In this document: piece after piece, positions 15,836 through 24,757 of the stretch
How positions within the stretch are numbered: the first letter of the stretch is position 1
How the letters are laid out: each line of letters begins with the position of its first letter
Assembly (NCBI GenBank): GCA_029858545.1
Contig: JAOUFA010000003.1
Location: forward strand, 1-35,448
From: Betaproteobacteria bacterium
GTDB lineage: Bacteria; Pseudomonadota; Gammaproteobacteria; Burkholderiales; SG8-39
Reading direction: 5' to 3'
Length of the DNA stretch: 35,448 nt
Program-made: the position numbers and the translations under genes
The notes under the pieces: model-generated
What the model was told of the DNA's origin: nothing
Database searches by the model: none
Seen by the model: the letters and a program-made list of their open reading frames with translations, nothing else

Positions 15836-17092
15836 TCATTCGAGCGCTTCGTCGAGCAATTCGATCCAGTGTCGGACCGGCGTATCCGTCGCCGCCTGCA
15901 GGTGCGCCAGGCAGCCTATATTCGCCGTGGCGATCTGGGCAGGCTCTCCGAAGCGCAGCGCGGCGAGTTTCCGCGTGCGCAGCAGGCCCGACAATTCGGG
16001 CTGAAGAATGGAATAGGTCCCCGCCGAGCCGCAGCACAGATGCCCCTCCGACACCGGCGTCAGTTCGTATCCCGCACCGGCAAGCAATCCCTCCACCACG
16101 CCGCGTATCTTCTGGCCGTGCTGCAGCGAACACGGCGACTGAAAGGCGAGTTTGCCGCGCCGCGCGCCCTTGACGAGCAGCGGCTCAAGCGCCGCCGCGT
16201 GGTCGGCGACGATCTCCGACAAATCGCGCGCCAGCGCCGCGACGCGCGCCGCCTTGTCGCGGTAGGCGGGGTCGTGCGCGAGATAGCTGCCGAATTCCTT
16301 CACCGTCGAGCCGCAACCGCTCGCGGTCATCACGATCGCCTCGAGCACGCCGTGTGCGGCGGCCTTTTCAGCGTCTCGCTCAACCATCGGCCACCAGCTG
16401 TCGATCAGCGCACGCATGTCGGCCAGGCCTCCGTCCTGATCGTTGAGGTGGTAGCGCACGGCGCCGCAGCACCCCGCCCCGGAGACTTCGACGAGCGAAA
16501 TCCCGACGCGATCGAGCACGCGCGCCGCGGCCGCATTGATGTTGGGCGCGAGCACCGGCTGCACGCAACCGGCGAGCGCGATCACCTTGCGCGCGTGGCG
16601 CGCCGCGGGCCGCGCACCCGCGGCCGCGCCGCGCGGCGGCACCTTCTCCTTCAACGCACGCGGCAGCAGCGGACGCAGTGCCTGCCCAAGCTTCAGCGCG
16701 GCGCCGAAAACGGCCGTGTTGGGCAGCGCCCAGGCAAGCAGCGCACGCCGCGCGCGCTCCCACGCAGAGCGCGGCGCGCGTTCTTCGACCACCCCGCGTC
16801 CGATATCGGCGAGGCGCGCATACTGCACGCCCGAAGGACAGGTGGTCTCACAGGCGCGGCAGGTCAGACAGCGATCGAGGTGCAGGCGCGTCCTCGCGGT
16901 GACGGGCTTGCCTTCGAGCACCTCCTTGATCAGGTAGATGCGCCCGCGCGGTCCATCGAGTTCGTCGCCGAGCAACTGATAGGTCGGGCAGGTCGCGGTA
17001 CAAAAGCCGCAGTGCACGCACTTGCGCAGGATCGCCTCGGCCTCCGCCCCTGCGGGCGTGCCGCGCATGAAATCAGCGAGGTCAGTCTGCAT
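15836..17092 (-). CDS. glcF: Glycolate oxidase iron-sulfur subunit GlcF
   Basis: The 418-residue protein has two 4Fe-4S ferredoxin motifs, C25-x2-C28-x2-C31-x3-C35P and C75-x2-C78-x2-C81-x3-C85P. Two CCG domains follow (GAGCCGAVRYHLND and HLCCGSAGTYSI), the layout of GlcF and the related LldE/HdrB proteins. With GlcD and GlcE it forms the membrane-associated glycolate dehydrogenase that oxidises glycolate to glyoxylate and feeds quinones. Unusually, it is separated from glcE by an opposite-strand gene of 813 bases, so it needs its own promoter. It begins 58 bases from that gene's start and is followed by the molybdopterin oxidoreductase gene. Confidence 0.95.
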   Translation of the reverse strand: MQTDLADFMRGTPAGAEAEAILRKCVHCGFCTATCPTYQLLGDELDGPRGRIYLIKEVLEGKPVTARTRLHLDRCLTCRACETTCPSGVQYARLADIGRGVVEERAPRSAWERARRALLAWALPNTAVFGAALKLGQALRPLLPRALKEKVPPRGAAAGARPAARHARKVIALAGCVQPVLAPNINAAAARVLDRVGISLVEVSGAGCCGAVRYHLNDQDGGLADMRALIDSWWPMVERDAEKAAAHGVLEAIVMTASGCGSTVKEFGSYLAHDPAYRDKAARVAALARDLSEIVADHAAALEPLLVKGARRGKLAFQSPCSLQHGQKIRGVVEGLLAGAGYELTPVSEGHLCCGSAGTYSILQPELSGLLRTRKLAALRFGEPAQIATANIGCLAHLQAATDTPVRHWIELLDEALE

Positions 17093-17121
17093 TGTTCAAA
17101 CCCCGTGCCGGACACTATAGT
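17092..17121 (+). promoter_or_regulatory. Candidate promoter of the TPR-like gene with palindromic -10
   Basis: TTGTTC (17092-17097) and TATAGT (17116-17121) are separated by 18 bases. The -10 sits in the palindrome CACTATAGTG (17113-17122), which offers TATAGT on both strands and could also serve glcF, although no good -35 is seen on that side. Confidence 0.4.
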
Positions 17122-17150
17122 GGCGGGCATCGACCCTATCGCACGCGACC

Positions 17151-17963
17151 ATGTTCCGATCGAAGTGGCTCAATCTGATTCCCCCGACGCTCGGCTCGAG
17201 CGCAGGGTATTTCGCGTTCGGCTTCACCGGCATGCTGCTCGGACCGATCGTTGTCGCGGCGGGCATGTTCTGGTGGCAACAGCGACGCAATGCCGCGGAG
17301 ATGGGAAGCGAGGAAGCGCGCTTCCAGGCGTTCATGACCGAAGCGGCCAAAGCGCCGCCTGTGCCCGCCGCGGCACCCGGCGCAGCCGCCGCCGCGGCCC
17401 GCAAACCGGGTCTCGACGAGATCAGGCAGCGCGTTGCCGCGCTCGAAGGCGGCGCGCTCGCCGATGCCTGGGACGCGGCGCGCAAACAGCAGGCACCGCT
17501 CGATGCATATGCCGCGGTCGAGGCGGCGCTGCTCGCGAAACGCGCGGCACGCGGCAAGGAGCAACTCGCCGCGCGCATGGGAGCCGCCGCGCAGGCGATC
17601 AAGCTATGCCTCGCGCAGGGACTCGCGCCGATGGCGACGGCAGTATTCATGGAGTTCATCGACGAGCGCAACACCTTGCAGCTGGAAGCTGCGCAATGGA
17701 ATACGCTCGGCCAGGTGCTGCTCGCGCGCAGCGCGTACCTGGAAGCCGCCTGGACATTGCACGCCGGCGCCCTGCTCGCCGGCGATGCGGCGATGGCGCA
17801 AAAGCGTCTGGTGGAGGTCGCCGGCAAAGCTGCCGAGGCGATGCAGCCGGCGCTCGCCTGCAAGCTGTACGAGACACTGCTCGCCAAATATCCCGCCTCG
17901 CAGTACGCCGAGTTCGCGCGCGCCAGCCTGCGCACGGAAGAGAAGAAACTCACCAAGGGCTGA
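17151..17963 (+). CDS. Membrane-anchored TPR-like protein of unknown function
   Basis: The 270-residue product has one N-terminal membrane segment (about residues 15-42, ending GMFWWQQRR), an Ala/Pro-rich linker (PPVPAAAPGAAAAAA), and an all-helical C-terminal half with tandem TPR-like helix pairs (WNTLGQVLLARSAYLEAAWTLHAGALLA, CKLYETLLAKYPASQYAEFARASL). This suggests a bitopic protein with a protein-binding cytoplasmic domain. It lies alone on the plus strand between glcF and glcE, convergent with glcE (12-base gap) and divergent from glcF. The position hints at a role with the glycolate dehydrogenase complex, or simply an insertion into the operon. No specific family was recognised. Confidence 0.85.
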   Translation: MFRSKWLNLIPPTLGSSAGYFAFGFTGMLLGPIVVAAGMFWWQQRRNAAEMGSEEARFQAFMTEAAKAPPVPAAAPGAAAAAARKPGLDEIRQRVAALEGGALADAWDAARKQQAPLDAYAAVEAALLAKRAARGKEQLAARMGAAAQAIKLCLAQGLAPMATAVFMEFIDERNTLQLEAAQWNTLGQVLLARSAYLEAAWTLHAGALLAGDAAMAQKRLVEVAGKAAEAMQPALACKLYETLLAKYPASQYAEFARASLRTEEKKLTKG

Positions 17964-17975
17964 CGCGCCACGCGC

Positions 17976-19040
17976 TCAAAGCTCCGCATACAGGCGCCCC
18001 GGATTGAAGATCCCCTGCGGGTCGAAGCTCGTCTTGAGGCCGCGATGCAGGCGCCTCTGCACCTCCGGCAGCGGCGCGAAGGCGCCGGCCGATTTTTCCG
18101 CCGCGCGAAACAGCGTCGCGTGACCGCCTGCGCGGTGCGCGGCCTCGCGCACCGCGCCTGCCGCAGCACTCGTGCGCAGCCAGCGCAGGGCCCCGCCCCA
18201 CTCGATCAGCTGCTCGCCCTCGACCTCGATCGAAGCTGCCTTCGAAGGCAGCGACAGGCGCCACAGCGGCGTGTCGCCCGAGAAGTAGGGATCGGTCTGC
18301 TCGCGCAGCCCTTCCCACAGCTTGCGCGCCTCCGCGTCCGGCAGCGGGTCGCCGCCCAGCCGCTCGATCGCCGCGCGCACCGCCGCTTCGGCGCCCGAGA
18401 GCCGCAGCAGCAGTTGTCCCTGGCGCCACGCGCTCGCGCTGATCGGCAGCGGCGTCGCGGCCCACTGGTTCAGGGTCAGGATCGCGCGCGCCTGCGGCAA
18501 TTCGAAACGCAAAGTCGATTCGCTGGTCGGTCGCGGCAGCACCTTGACCGACACCTCCAGGATCACGCCGAGAATGCCGAGCGATCCGGCAAGCAGGCGC
18601 GACACGTCGTAGCCGGCGACATTCTTCATCACCTGGCCGCCGAAAGAGAGCACATCGCCCTTGCCGTCGAGCAGCTTCACGCCGAGCACGTAATCGCGCA
18701 GCGCCCCTGCGCTCGCGCGCCGCGGCCCGGAAAGACCCGCCGCGATGCAACCGCCGACGGTCGCCTGTGCGCCGAAATGCGGCGGCTCGAAGGCAAGCAT
18801 CTGCCCTTGCGCCGCGAGCGCCGCCTCGAGTTCGGCGAGCGGCGTGCCGCAGCGCGCGGTCACGACCAGTTCGGTCGGTTCGTAGTTCACGATCCCCGCA
18901 TGGGCGCGCGTGTCGAGCAGTTCACCGCGCGGCTCGCCGCCGTAGAAGTCCTTCGTCCCTCCGCCGCGCAGGCGCAGCGCGCTGCGCGCCGCGCCCGCGG
19001 CGCGCACGCGCTCGACCCAGCCGGCAACGAGATCGCTCAT
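17976..19040 (-). CDS. glcE: Glycolate oxidase FAD-binding subunit GlcE
   Basis: The 354-residue protein has a FAD_binding_4 (PCMH) domain from about residue 15 to 185: LRLRGGGTKDFYGG, QMLAFEPPHFG, ATVGGCIAAGLSGPRRASAGALRDYVLG and KNVAGYDVSRLLAGSLGILG are typical GlcE motifs. The C-terminal LKTSFDPQGIFNPGRLY closes the fold. It partners GlcD and GlcF. The start ATG 19040 is four bases after the glcD stop, implying tight coupling; the longer track ORF extends into glcD in another frame and is rejected. Confidence 0.95.
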   Translation of the reverse strand: MSDLVAGWVERVRAAGAARSALRLRGGGTKDFYGGEPRGELLDTRAHAGIVNYEPTELVVTARCGTPLAELEAALAAQGQMLAFEPPHFGAQATVGGCIAAGLSGPRRASAGALRDYVLGVKLLDGKGDVLSFGGQVMKNVAGYDVSRLLAGSLGILGVILEVSVKVLPRPTSESTLRFELPQARAILTLNQWAATPLPISASAWRQGQLLLRLSGAEAAVRAAIERLGGDPLPDAEARKLWEGLREQTDPYFSGDTPLWRLSLPSKAASIEVEGEQLIEWGGALRWLRTSAAAGAVREAAHRAGGHATLFRAAEKSAGAFAPLPEVQRRLHRGLKTSFDPQGIFNPGRLYAEL

Positions 19041-19044
19041 GCGC

Positions 19045-20529
19045 CTAGAACCTCGGCAGCTCGGCGTGCGGCAGCACGCCGCCGCGCACGTGCATGCCGC
19101 GGTATTCGGCGCAGCGCGCGAGGGTCGGCACCGCCTTGCCGGGGTTGAGCAGCTCATGCGGATCGAACACACGCTTCAGCGCCCGAAAGGCAGCGAGTTC
19201 GGCCGCGCTGAACTGCGCGCACATCTGGTTGATCTTTTCCACGCCGACGCCATGCTCGCCGGTGATCGTACCGCCGACCTCGACGCATTTCTCGAGCACT
19301 TCGGCGGCGAAGGCCTCGGTGCGGCGCAGTTGATCGGGATCGTTGGCATCGTAGAGGATCAGCGGATGCAGGTTGCCGTCTCCGGCATGGAACACGTTGG
19401 GACAGGCAAGCCCGTACTTCTTCTCCATCTCGGCGATGAAGCGCAGGATCTCGCCCAGCCGCTTTCGCGGGATCGTGCCGTCCATGCAGTAGTAATCGGG
19501 CGAGATGCGCCCGACCGCCGGAAATGCCGCCTTGCGCCCCGACCAGAACTTGAGCCGTTCGGCCTCGTTCTGCGACACGCGCAGCTGGGTCGCGCCGGCG
19601 CGCGCGAGCACCTCCTTCATGCGCGCAATTTCCTCCTCGACCTCCTCGGGCGTGCCGTCGGCCTCGCACAGGAGGATCGCCGCGGCATCGAGGTCGTAAC
19701 CCGCACCGACATACTGCTCGACCGCGCGGGTCGCCGGCCGGTCCATCATTTCGAGGCCCGCCGGGATGATGCCCGCGGCGATCACCGCGGCGACCGCGTC
19801 CCCCGCGGTCTCGACATCGGCGAAGGAGGCCATCACCACGCGCGCGAGCTGCGGGCGGGGCAACAGCTTCACCGTCACTTCGACCGCCACCGCGAGCATG
19901 CCCTCCGAGCCGATCATCAGCGCGAGCAGGTCGAGCCCCGGAGAATCGAGCGCCTCGGAACCGAACTGAATCGGCTCGCCCTCGACGGTGTAGCCGCGCA
20001 GCGCGAGGACGTTGTGCACGGTGAGACCGTACTTCAGGCAATGCACTCCGCCCGAGTTCTCGCCGACGTTGCCGCCGATGGTGCAGGCGATCTGGCTCGA
20101 GGGATCGGGCGCGTAGTAGAGACCGAAGGGCGCGACCACGTCCGAGATCGCGAGATTCCTCACGCCCGGCTGCACCACCGCGACGCGCGCCACCGGATCG
20201 ATGCGCGTGACGCGCATGAACTTCGCCATCGACAGCAGCACGCCGCTGGAGGAGGGCATCGCCCCGCCCGAAAGACCGGTGCCCGCGCCACGCGCCACCA
20301 CCGGCACGCCCATCGCGTGACAGGTCTTGAGCAATTTCTGCACCTGCTCTTCAGTTTCGGGCAGCGCGACCACCATCGGCAGGGCGCGATAGGCGGTCAG
20401 TCCATCGCATTCGTAGGGACGCGTGTCCTCGGCCTCGAAGAGCACCGCGCGCGCGGGCAGGAATCCACGCAGCGCCGCGGCCACCGCGCGCTGACGCTCG
20501 GGATCGATGCAACCCGGTTTCGCGTCCAT
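19045..20529 (-). CDS. glcD: Glycolate oxidase catalytic FAD subunit GlcD
   Basis: The 494-residue protein is close to E. coli GlcD in length. It has the FAD_binding_4 domain (PVVARGAGTGLSGGAMP, IGGNVGENSGGVHCLKYGLT, GSEGMLAVAVEVTVKLLP) and the FAD-oxidase C-terminal domain with FHAGDGNLHPLILYD and TGEHGVGVEKI. It oxidises glycolate, and in some relatives D-lactate, to the 2-oxo acid. ATG 20529 is chosen because the upstream part of the track ORF overlaps hyi in the wrong frame. It lies 28 bases after hyi and four bases before glcE. Confidence 0.96.
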   Translation of the reverse strand: MDAKPGCIDPERQRAVAAALRGFLPARAVLFEAEDTRPYECDGLTAYRALPMVVALPETEEQVQKLLKTCHAMGVPVVARGAGTGLSGGAMPSSSGVLLSMAKFMRVTRIDPVARVAVVQPGVRNLAISDVVAPFGLYYAPDPSSQIACTIGGNVGENSGGVHCLKYGLTVHNVLALRGYTVEGEPIQFGSEALDSPGLDLLALMIGSEGMLAVAVEVTVKLLPRPQLARVVMASFADVETAGDAVAAVIAAGIIPAGLEMMDRPATRAVEQYVGAGYDLDAAAILLCEADGTPEEVEEEIARMKEVLARAGATQLRVSQNEAERLKFWSGRKAAFPAVGRISPDYYCMDGTIPRKRLGEILRFIAEMEKKYGLACPNVFHAGDGNLHPLILYDANDPDQLRRTEAFAAEVLEKCVEVGGTITGEHGVGVEKINQMCAQFSAAELAAFRALKRVFDPHELLNPGKAVPTLARCAEYRGMHVRGGVLPHAELPRF

Positions 20530-20557
20530 GTCGGTATCGAGAGATCCGATCGAAAGT

Positions 20558-21334
20558 TCAAAGATACGGCTTGGCCCAGGCGAGACCCGCGACCGTGTCA
20601 CCCCGGGGATTGTATTCGCAGCCGATCGCTCCGGTATAGCCAAGGCGGTCGATCTGCGCGAGCAACCAGGGAAAATTGATCTCGCCGGTGCCCGGCTCGT
20701 GCCGATCGGGCACATCCGCGAGCTGCATGTGCCCGATGCGCGGCAGCAGCCGCTCGATGGTCTTCGCCAAATCGCCCTCCATGATCTGCATGTGAAACAG
20801 GTCGTACTGGAGAAAGGCGTTGTCCGACCCGGCGGCGTCGAGCACCGCGATCGCCTCGGCGCTGGTGGCGACGAAAAACCCGGGCACACTGCGCCGGTTG
20901 CAGGGTTCGAGCATCAGGCGGATTCCGGCCGCCTTGAGTCGGTCGGCGGCGTAGTGGACGTTGCCCGCCAGGGAATCGAACAGCCGCTCGCGCGAAACGC
21001 CCGCCGGGGCGATTCCCGGCAGGCAATTGAGCCGCGTGCAGCCGACGGCCTGTGCATAATCAATCGCGCGCTCGACCCCGGAACGGAAATCCACGACGCG
21101 ATCGGGCAGGCAGGCGATGCCGCGTTCGCCGCGCGCGAAGTCACCCGCAGGAATATTGTGCAGCACCACCTCGACTCCCGCCGCACGTGCCCGTGTAGCG
21201 ACCACCCGGTGATCGCGGCCGTAGGGAAACTGGTACTCCACATAGCGAAATCCGGCCCGCGCCGCCGCATCAAAGCGATCGAGAAAATCGAGTTCCGGAA
21301 AAAGCGTGGACAGGTTGGCGGCAAGTCGTGGCAT
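20558..21334 (-). CDS. hyi: Hydroxypyruvate isomerase
   Basis: This 258-residue TIM-barrel protein closely tracks E. coli Hyi: ANLSTLFPELDFLDRFDAAARAGF at the start, HNIPAGDFARGERGIACLP, MLEPCNRRSVPGF, QYDLFHMQIMEGDL and HEPGTGEINFPWLL near the metal and substrate site. The Glu, Asp and His ligands sit in these motifs. It interconverts hydroxypyruvate and tartronate semialdehyde, linking glyoxylate to glycerate. It is the first gene of the minus-strand hyi-glcD-glcE run. The related OtnI (2-oxo-tetronate isomerase) is an alternative worth weighing because a denD-like gene lies in the same window. Confidence 0.93.
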   Translation of the reverse strand: MPRLAANLSTLFPELDFLDRFDAAARAGFRYVEYQFPYGRDHRVVATRARAAGVEVVLHNIPAGDFARGERGIACLPDRVVDFRSGVERAIDYAQAVGCTRLNCLPGIAPAGVSRERLFDSLAGNVHYAADRLKAAGIRLMLEPCNRRSVPGFFVATSAEAIAVLDAAGSDNAFLQYDLFHMQIMEGDLAKTIERLLPRIGHMQLADVPDRHEPGTGEINFPWLLAQIDRLGYTGAIGCEYNPRGDTVAGLAWAKPYL

Positions 21335-21578
21335 TTGGATAGCTTATCTGTGGCGAAGCAGAATTGAGCGGGCGCGTCGCCGCCGACTGTATGATTATGA
21401 CTCCTTGCTTCAACCTGCCCCCGGGGATCGACACGCCGGATCCCATTCATCCCCACCGGAGCGAGATTCGTGATATCCGATTTCTTCCGCTTGGCGCTGA
21501 ATCCTTGCTCTGTACCGCCAGCCGCCAAGCGGACCGCATTGGGCGCCGCGGCGCGCCACTGACACAGGACTCCATTCA

Positions 21579-23366
21579 GTGTCTCCATCCGTTTTGTCGC
21601 CCCGCGCCCTCGCGCTAGCGATTCTGGCACTCTTCCCCTGGCATCGCCAGGTTACACGCGCAAGTCTGCGCGCCGATCTCATCGCAGGCGCGATCGGCGC
21701 GATCGTCGTTCTGCCACAGGGGGTCGCTTTCGCAACGCTTGCGGGAATGCCTCCCGAATACGGACTGTACTGCGCGATGGTACCGGCGGTGGTCGCGGCA
21801 TTCGTGGGTTCATCCTGGCATGCAGTATCCGGTCCCACCAACGCAATCTCTCTGTTTGTGTTCGCGACCGTATCGCCGCTGGCCCTGCCGGGCTCGGAAA
21901 GATACATCAGTCTGGTGCTCACGCTGTCATTCCTTGCCGGCGCGATGATGCTCGCGATGGGCGCGTTTCGCCTCGGGCGCCTTGTCAATTTCATCTCGCA
22001 CAGCGTGGTAGTGGGATTTACCGCCGGCGCGGGAACCCTGATCGTCGCCAGTCAGTTGCACAACTTCCTGGGTCTCAAGATTGCTCCGGGTGGCTCGTTT
22101 CTGGCGACCGTCTATTCGGTTGCCACCGGTATTTCGCACACCAACCCCTATGTCCTGCTGGTCGGCGCGATTACGCTGGCCGCGGGCATCGCGGCAAGGC
22201 GGTGGTTCAAGAAACTACCGTACATGATCGCGGCACTGGTGCTGGGCAGTCTGGTCGGGTTCGCACTCAACCTGTGGCTCGGCGCGGAGACGACGGGCAT
22301 ACGCGTCATCGGGGCGCTGCCAAGCGCCCTGCCGCCGCTTTCGCATCCGGACTTTTCTCCGGATACGCTCAAGTCACTGATGGGCATCGCGATCGGAGTC
22401 ACGATGCTGTCGCTTACCGAGGCGATTTCGATTTCGCGTGCCATCGCCCTCAAGTCGGGGCAGCGTATAGATGCCAGCCGTGAATTCGTCGGACAGGGGC
22501 TCGCGAACATCGCTGCGAGTTTCTTCTCGGGCTACCCGACATCGGCGTCGTTCAACCGATCGGGAATCAATTACGACGCCGGAGCGAGAACGCCGCTCGC
22601 TGCGGCGTTCTCCGCCCCGTTCCTTGTGGTCGCGCTGCTATTGATCGCGCCGCTGGTGGGGCACATTCCGATCGCCTCGATGGCCGCGATTCTGTTCATG
22701 GTCGCGGCGGGGTTGTTCGACCTGCACGCCATGCGCACCATCGCGCGCGCGGGTCGCGGCGAAGCGCTGGTGCTCGTCTTTACCTTCGCCTCGACCCTGC
22801 TCATGAACCTCGAGTTTGCGGTGCTGATCGGCGTGACCTTGTCGTTGCTGGTGTATCTCAATCGCACCTCTCGCCCCCAGATGCGCTCGCTCGTGCCGGA
22901 CCCGCGTCATGCGACGCGCCGGCTGGCGCCGGTCGCCGAAGGGTTGCGTGAATGCCCGCAGATCAAAATCATGAGCGTCGAGGGTTCGATCTATTTCGGC
23001 GCGGTCGATCATGTCCAGTCGCACCTCGAGGTCCTGCGCGAGGTGGCACGCGACCAGCATCACCTGCTGCTGGTCGCCCCGAACGTCAATTTCATCGACG
23101 TAGCGGGTGCCGAGGCGCTCGCCCACGAAGCACGAACTCGGCGCGCTGAAGGCGGCAGACTATGCCTCTACGGCCTGCGCCAGCCGGTGGTCGGTGTCCT
23201 GCGTCGCAGCGGACTGCTTCCCGAAATCGGTGAGGAGAATGTCTTCGCGTCCATGAAAGACGCGATCGCGAGCTTTTTCGCGCGTCGCGACCACTCGATT
23301 TGCACGAACTGTCGGGCGAGAATCTTCCGGGAATGTGCGGCATTGCCTCCGCCCGCCGATTCCTGA
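21579..23366 (+). CDS. SulP-family anion transporter with STAS domain
   Basis: The 595-residue protein is a SulP permease: LRADLIAGAIGAIVVLPQGVAFATLAGMPPEYGLY is the family opening, followed by about 12 membrane segments with AVSGPTNAISLFVF and FFSGYPTSASFNRSGIN. A C-terminal STAS domain runs from about residue 455 (MSVEGSIYFGAVDHV to NVNFIDVAGAEALA); the Ser/Thr often found after the STAS aspartate is absent. The last 25 residues carry CTNCRARIFREC, a possible metal-binding or redox tail. Substrates in the family are sulfate, bicarbonate and dicarboxylates. The GTG start is supported by AGGA ten bases upstream. It diverges from hyi. Confidence 0.95.
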   Translation: MSPSVLSPRALALAILALFPWHRQVTRASLRADLIAGAIGAIVVLPQGVAFATLAGMPPEYGLYCAMVPAVVAAFVGSSWHAVSGPTNAISLFVFATVSPLALPGSERYISLVLTLSFLAGAMMLAMGAFRLGRLVNFISHSVVVGFTAGAGTLIVASQLHNFLGLKIAPGGSFLATVYSVATGISHTNPYVLLVGAITLAAGIAARRWFKKLPYMIAALVLGSLVGFALNLWLGAETTGIRVIGALPSALPPLSHPDFSPDTLKSLMGIAIGVTMLSLTEAISISRAIALKSGQRIDASREFVGQGLANIAASFFSGYPTSASFNRSGINYDAGARTPLAAAFSAPFLVVALLLIAPLVGHIPIASMAAILFMVAAGLFDLHAMRTIARAGRGEALVLVFTFASTLLMNLEFAVLIGVTLSLLVYLNRTSRPQMRSLVPDPRHATRRLAPVAEGLRECPQIKIMSVEGSIYFGAVDHVQSHLEVLREVARDQHHLLLVAPNVNFIDVAGAEALAHEARTRRAEGGRLCLYGLRQPVVGVLRRSGLLPEIGEENVFASMKDAIASFFARRDHSICTNCRARIFRECAALPPPADS

Positions 23367-23510
23367 AGCCCCGCGCCCGCCGCGTCGTGCTCCGGCCGGC
23401 AGGCCAAATCCCCAATCACTGAGCGGATAACAAGTCCAATTCCGCTGTGTTAGACTTTTTGCCCTTCGGCGGGTTCAAGTCGCCAACATAATCAAAAAAG
23501 GAGGCCTTCA

Positions 23511-24095
23511 ATGGGCGCAATCTTGCAGTCTCTAGGGCGCACGGTAATCGCGGGCGTGGTCATTTTGCTGGTCATCATGGGCATCGCAGGCACCTTCGGC
23601 GCGATGGCGACCCATGGGTGGTCAGCTTTCTTCATGCGCTGGCTGCACGTACTCTCCGGGGTAATGTGGATCGGTCTGCTGTGGTATTTCAATTTCGTTC
23701 AAATGCCGTCGATGCCCAAGATCCCCGACGAACAGAAGCCGGCGATCGGCAAGGTCATCGCACCCGAGGCACTATTCTGGTTCCGCTGGGCCGCGCTCTC
23801 GACGATGGTTACCGGACTGTTGCTCGCGTGGATGAGCGGCTATCTGGTCAGCGCGCTGTCGATTGCACGACCGCATCATGCGATAGGCATTGGCATGTGG
23901 CTGGGCTTGGTGATGGCATTCAACGTCTGGTTCATCATCTGGCCGAATCAGAAGAAGGCGCTGGGCATGGTTCAGGTCGATGCCGACGCCAAGGCCAAGG
24001 CTGCGCGCCTCGCAATGCTGACGTCGCGCCTCAACACCATGCTGTCGATCCCCATGCTGTATTGCATGGTCGCGCAGCAAAACGGCGGTCTCTGA
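23511..24095 (+). CDS. Membrane protein of the urate oxidase N-terminal (PuuD-N) domain family, stand-alone
   Basis: The 194-residue protein has about five membrane segments. The motif RWLHVLSGVMWIGLLWYFNFVQMP is characteristic of the N-terminal membrane domain of the urate hydroxylase PuuD (Urate_ox_N), and FRWAALSTMVTGLLLAW and MAFNVWFIIWPNQKKALGMV also fit. Full PuuD has a C-terminal cytochrome c domain, which is missing here, so urate oxidation is doubtful. Conserved histidines (RWLHV, RPHHAIG) may bind heme. An AAAGGAGG ribosome site precedes ATG 23511, and a strong terminator follows at 24115. It appears monocistronic. Confidence 0.85.
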   Translation: MGAILQSLGRTVIAGVVILLVIMGIAGTFGAMATHGWSAFFMRWLHVLSGVMWIGLLWYFNFVQMPSMPKIPDEQKPAIGKVIAPEALFWFRWAALSTMVTGLLLAWMSGYLVSALSIARPHHAIGIGMWLGLVMAFNVWFIIWPNQKKALGMVQVDADAKAKAARLAMLTSRLNTMLSIPMLYCMVAQQNGGL

Positions 24096-24114
24096 CCGAC
24101 GTATAGGAAGCGTT

Positions 24115-24141
24115 GAAACCGGGGCTATGTGCCCCGGTTTC
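24115..24141. terminator. Strong hairpin terminator between convergent genes
   Basis: GAAACCGGGGC (24115-24125) and GCCCCGGTTTC (24131-24141) form a perfect 11-base stem with a TATGT loop. It can end transcription of the PuuD-N-like gene and also serve the convergent DUF192 gene. Confidence 0.8.
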
Positions 24142-24176
24142 ACCTATCAGGGGCGCCCGCCCCCTTGGGACTCCTG

Positions 24177-24626
24177 TCAACGCGCGAGACTCTCGAGTCC
24201 CCGGATGGTGTGGCCCGCGCGGATACCGCGTTGCGCGAACCAACCCCGGTTCATCTCGAGCGCGAAGCGAACAGGACGCACCGCGCAATGGGCCTGCTCG
24301 CTGTGCGGCTGCATATCGGCAATGTTGACGATTTCTCCGCGCTCACCGATGAACGCGACGGAAAGCGGTATCAGGGTGTTCTTCATCCACATGCAGTGGA
24401 TATCCGCCTGTTCGAAATCGAAAACCATGCCCGCGTTTTGCGCGAGCGAAGTCCGACGCATCAGCCCCTGCATGCGCGCCAAGTCGGTATTGGCGAGTTC
24501 GGCACGGATGAGATGCATCCCCGCTGACAGTTCTGTGATCGGCAACGCGGGTTGCTGCGCAAGGGCACTGGCCCAATTCAGCAGAACGCATAGGACGACA
24601 CAAGAGCGAACGAAACTATGGCGCAT
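24177..24626 (-). CDS. DUF192 family secreted protein
   Basis: The 149-residue protein begins with a signal peptide (MRHSFVRSCVVLCVLLNWASALA, cut before QQPALP). The DUF192 core follows: AELANTDLARMQGLMRR, GMVFDFEQADIHCMWMKNTLIPLSVAFIGERGEIV and CAVRPVRFALEMNRGWFAQRGIRAGHTI. The family has no firmly established function; the domain is small, beta-rich and usually extracytoplasmic. It is convergent with the PuuD-N-like gene across the terminator. No partner gene is evident. Confidence 0.92.
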   Translation of the reverse strand: MRHSFVRSCVVLCVLLNWASALAQQPALPITELSAGMHLIRAELANTDLARMQGLMRRTSLAQNAGMVFDFEQADIHCMWMKNTLIPLSVAFIGERGEIVNIADMQPHSEQAHCAVRPVRFALEMNRGWFAQRGIRAGHTIRGLESLAR

Positions 24627-24757
24627 CAGAATTCACATGGTACCGGACCCCCGGCGTTACGCCCACTCTAGGCCCGCGCATTGCAAAGCCCTCACTGCGG
24701 GGCCGTTCGCTGGACGCCCGTAGGAAGGGCCACGCACGCTGCGTGATTCCCCAAGGC

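Noticed and set aside
13295-18007. Plus-strand ORF of 1570 codons
   Set aside because: It runs antisense to the deacetylase, molybdopterin oxidoreductase and glcF genes and is Arg-rich low-complexity translation caused by GC bias.
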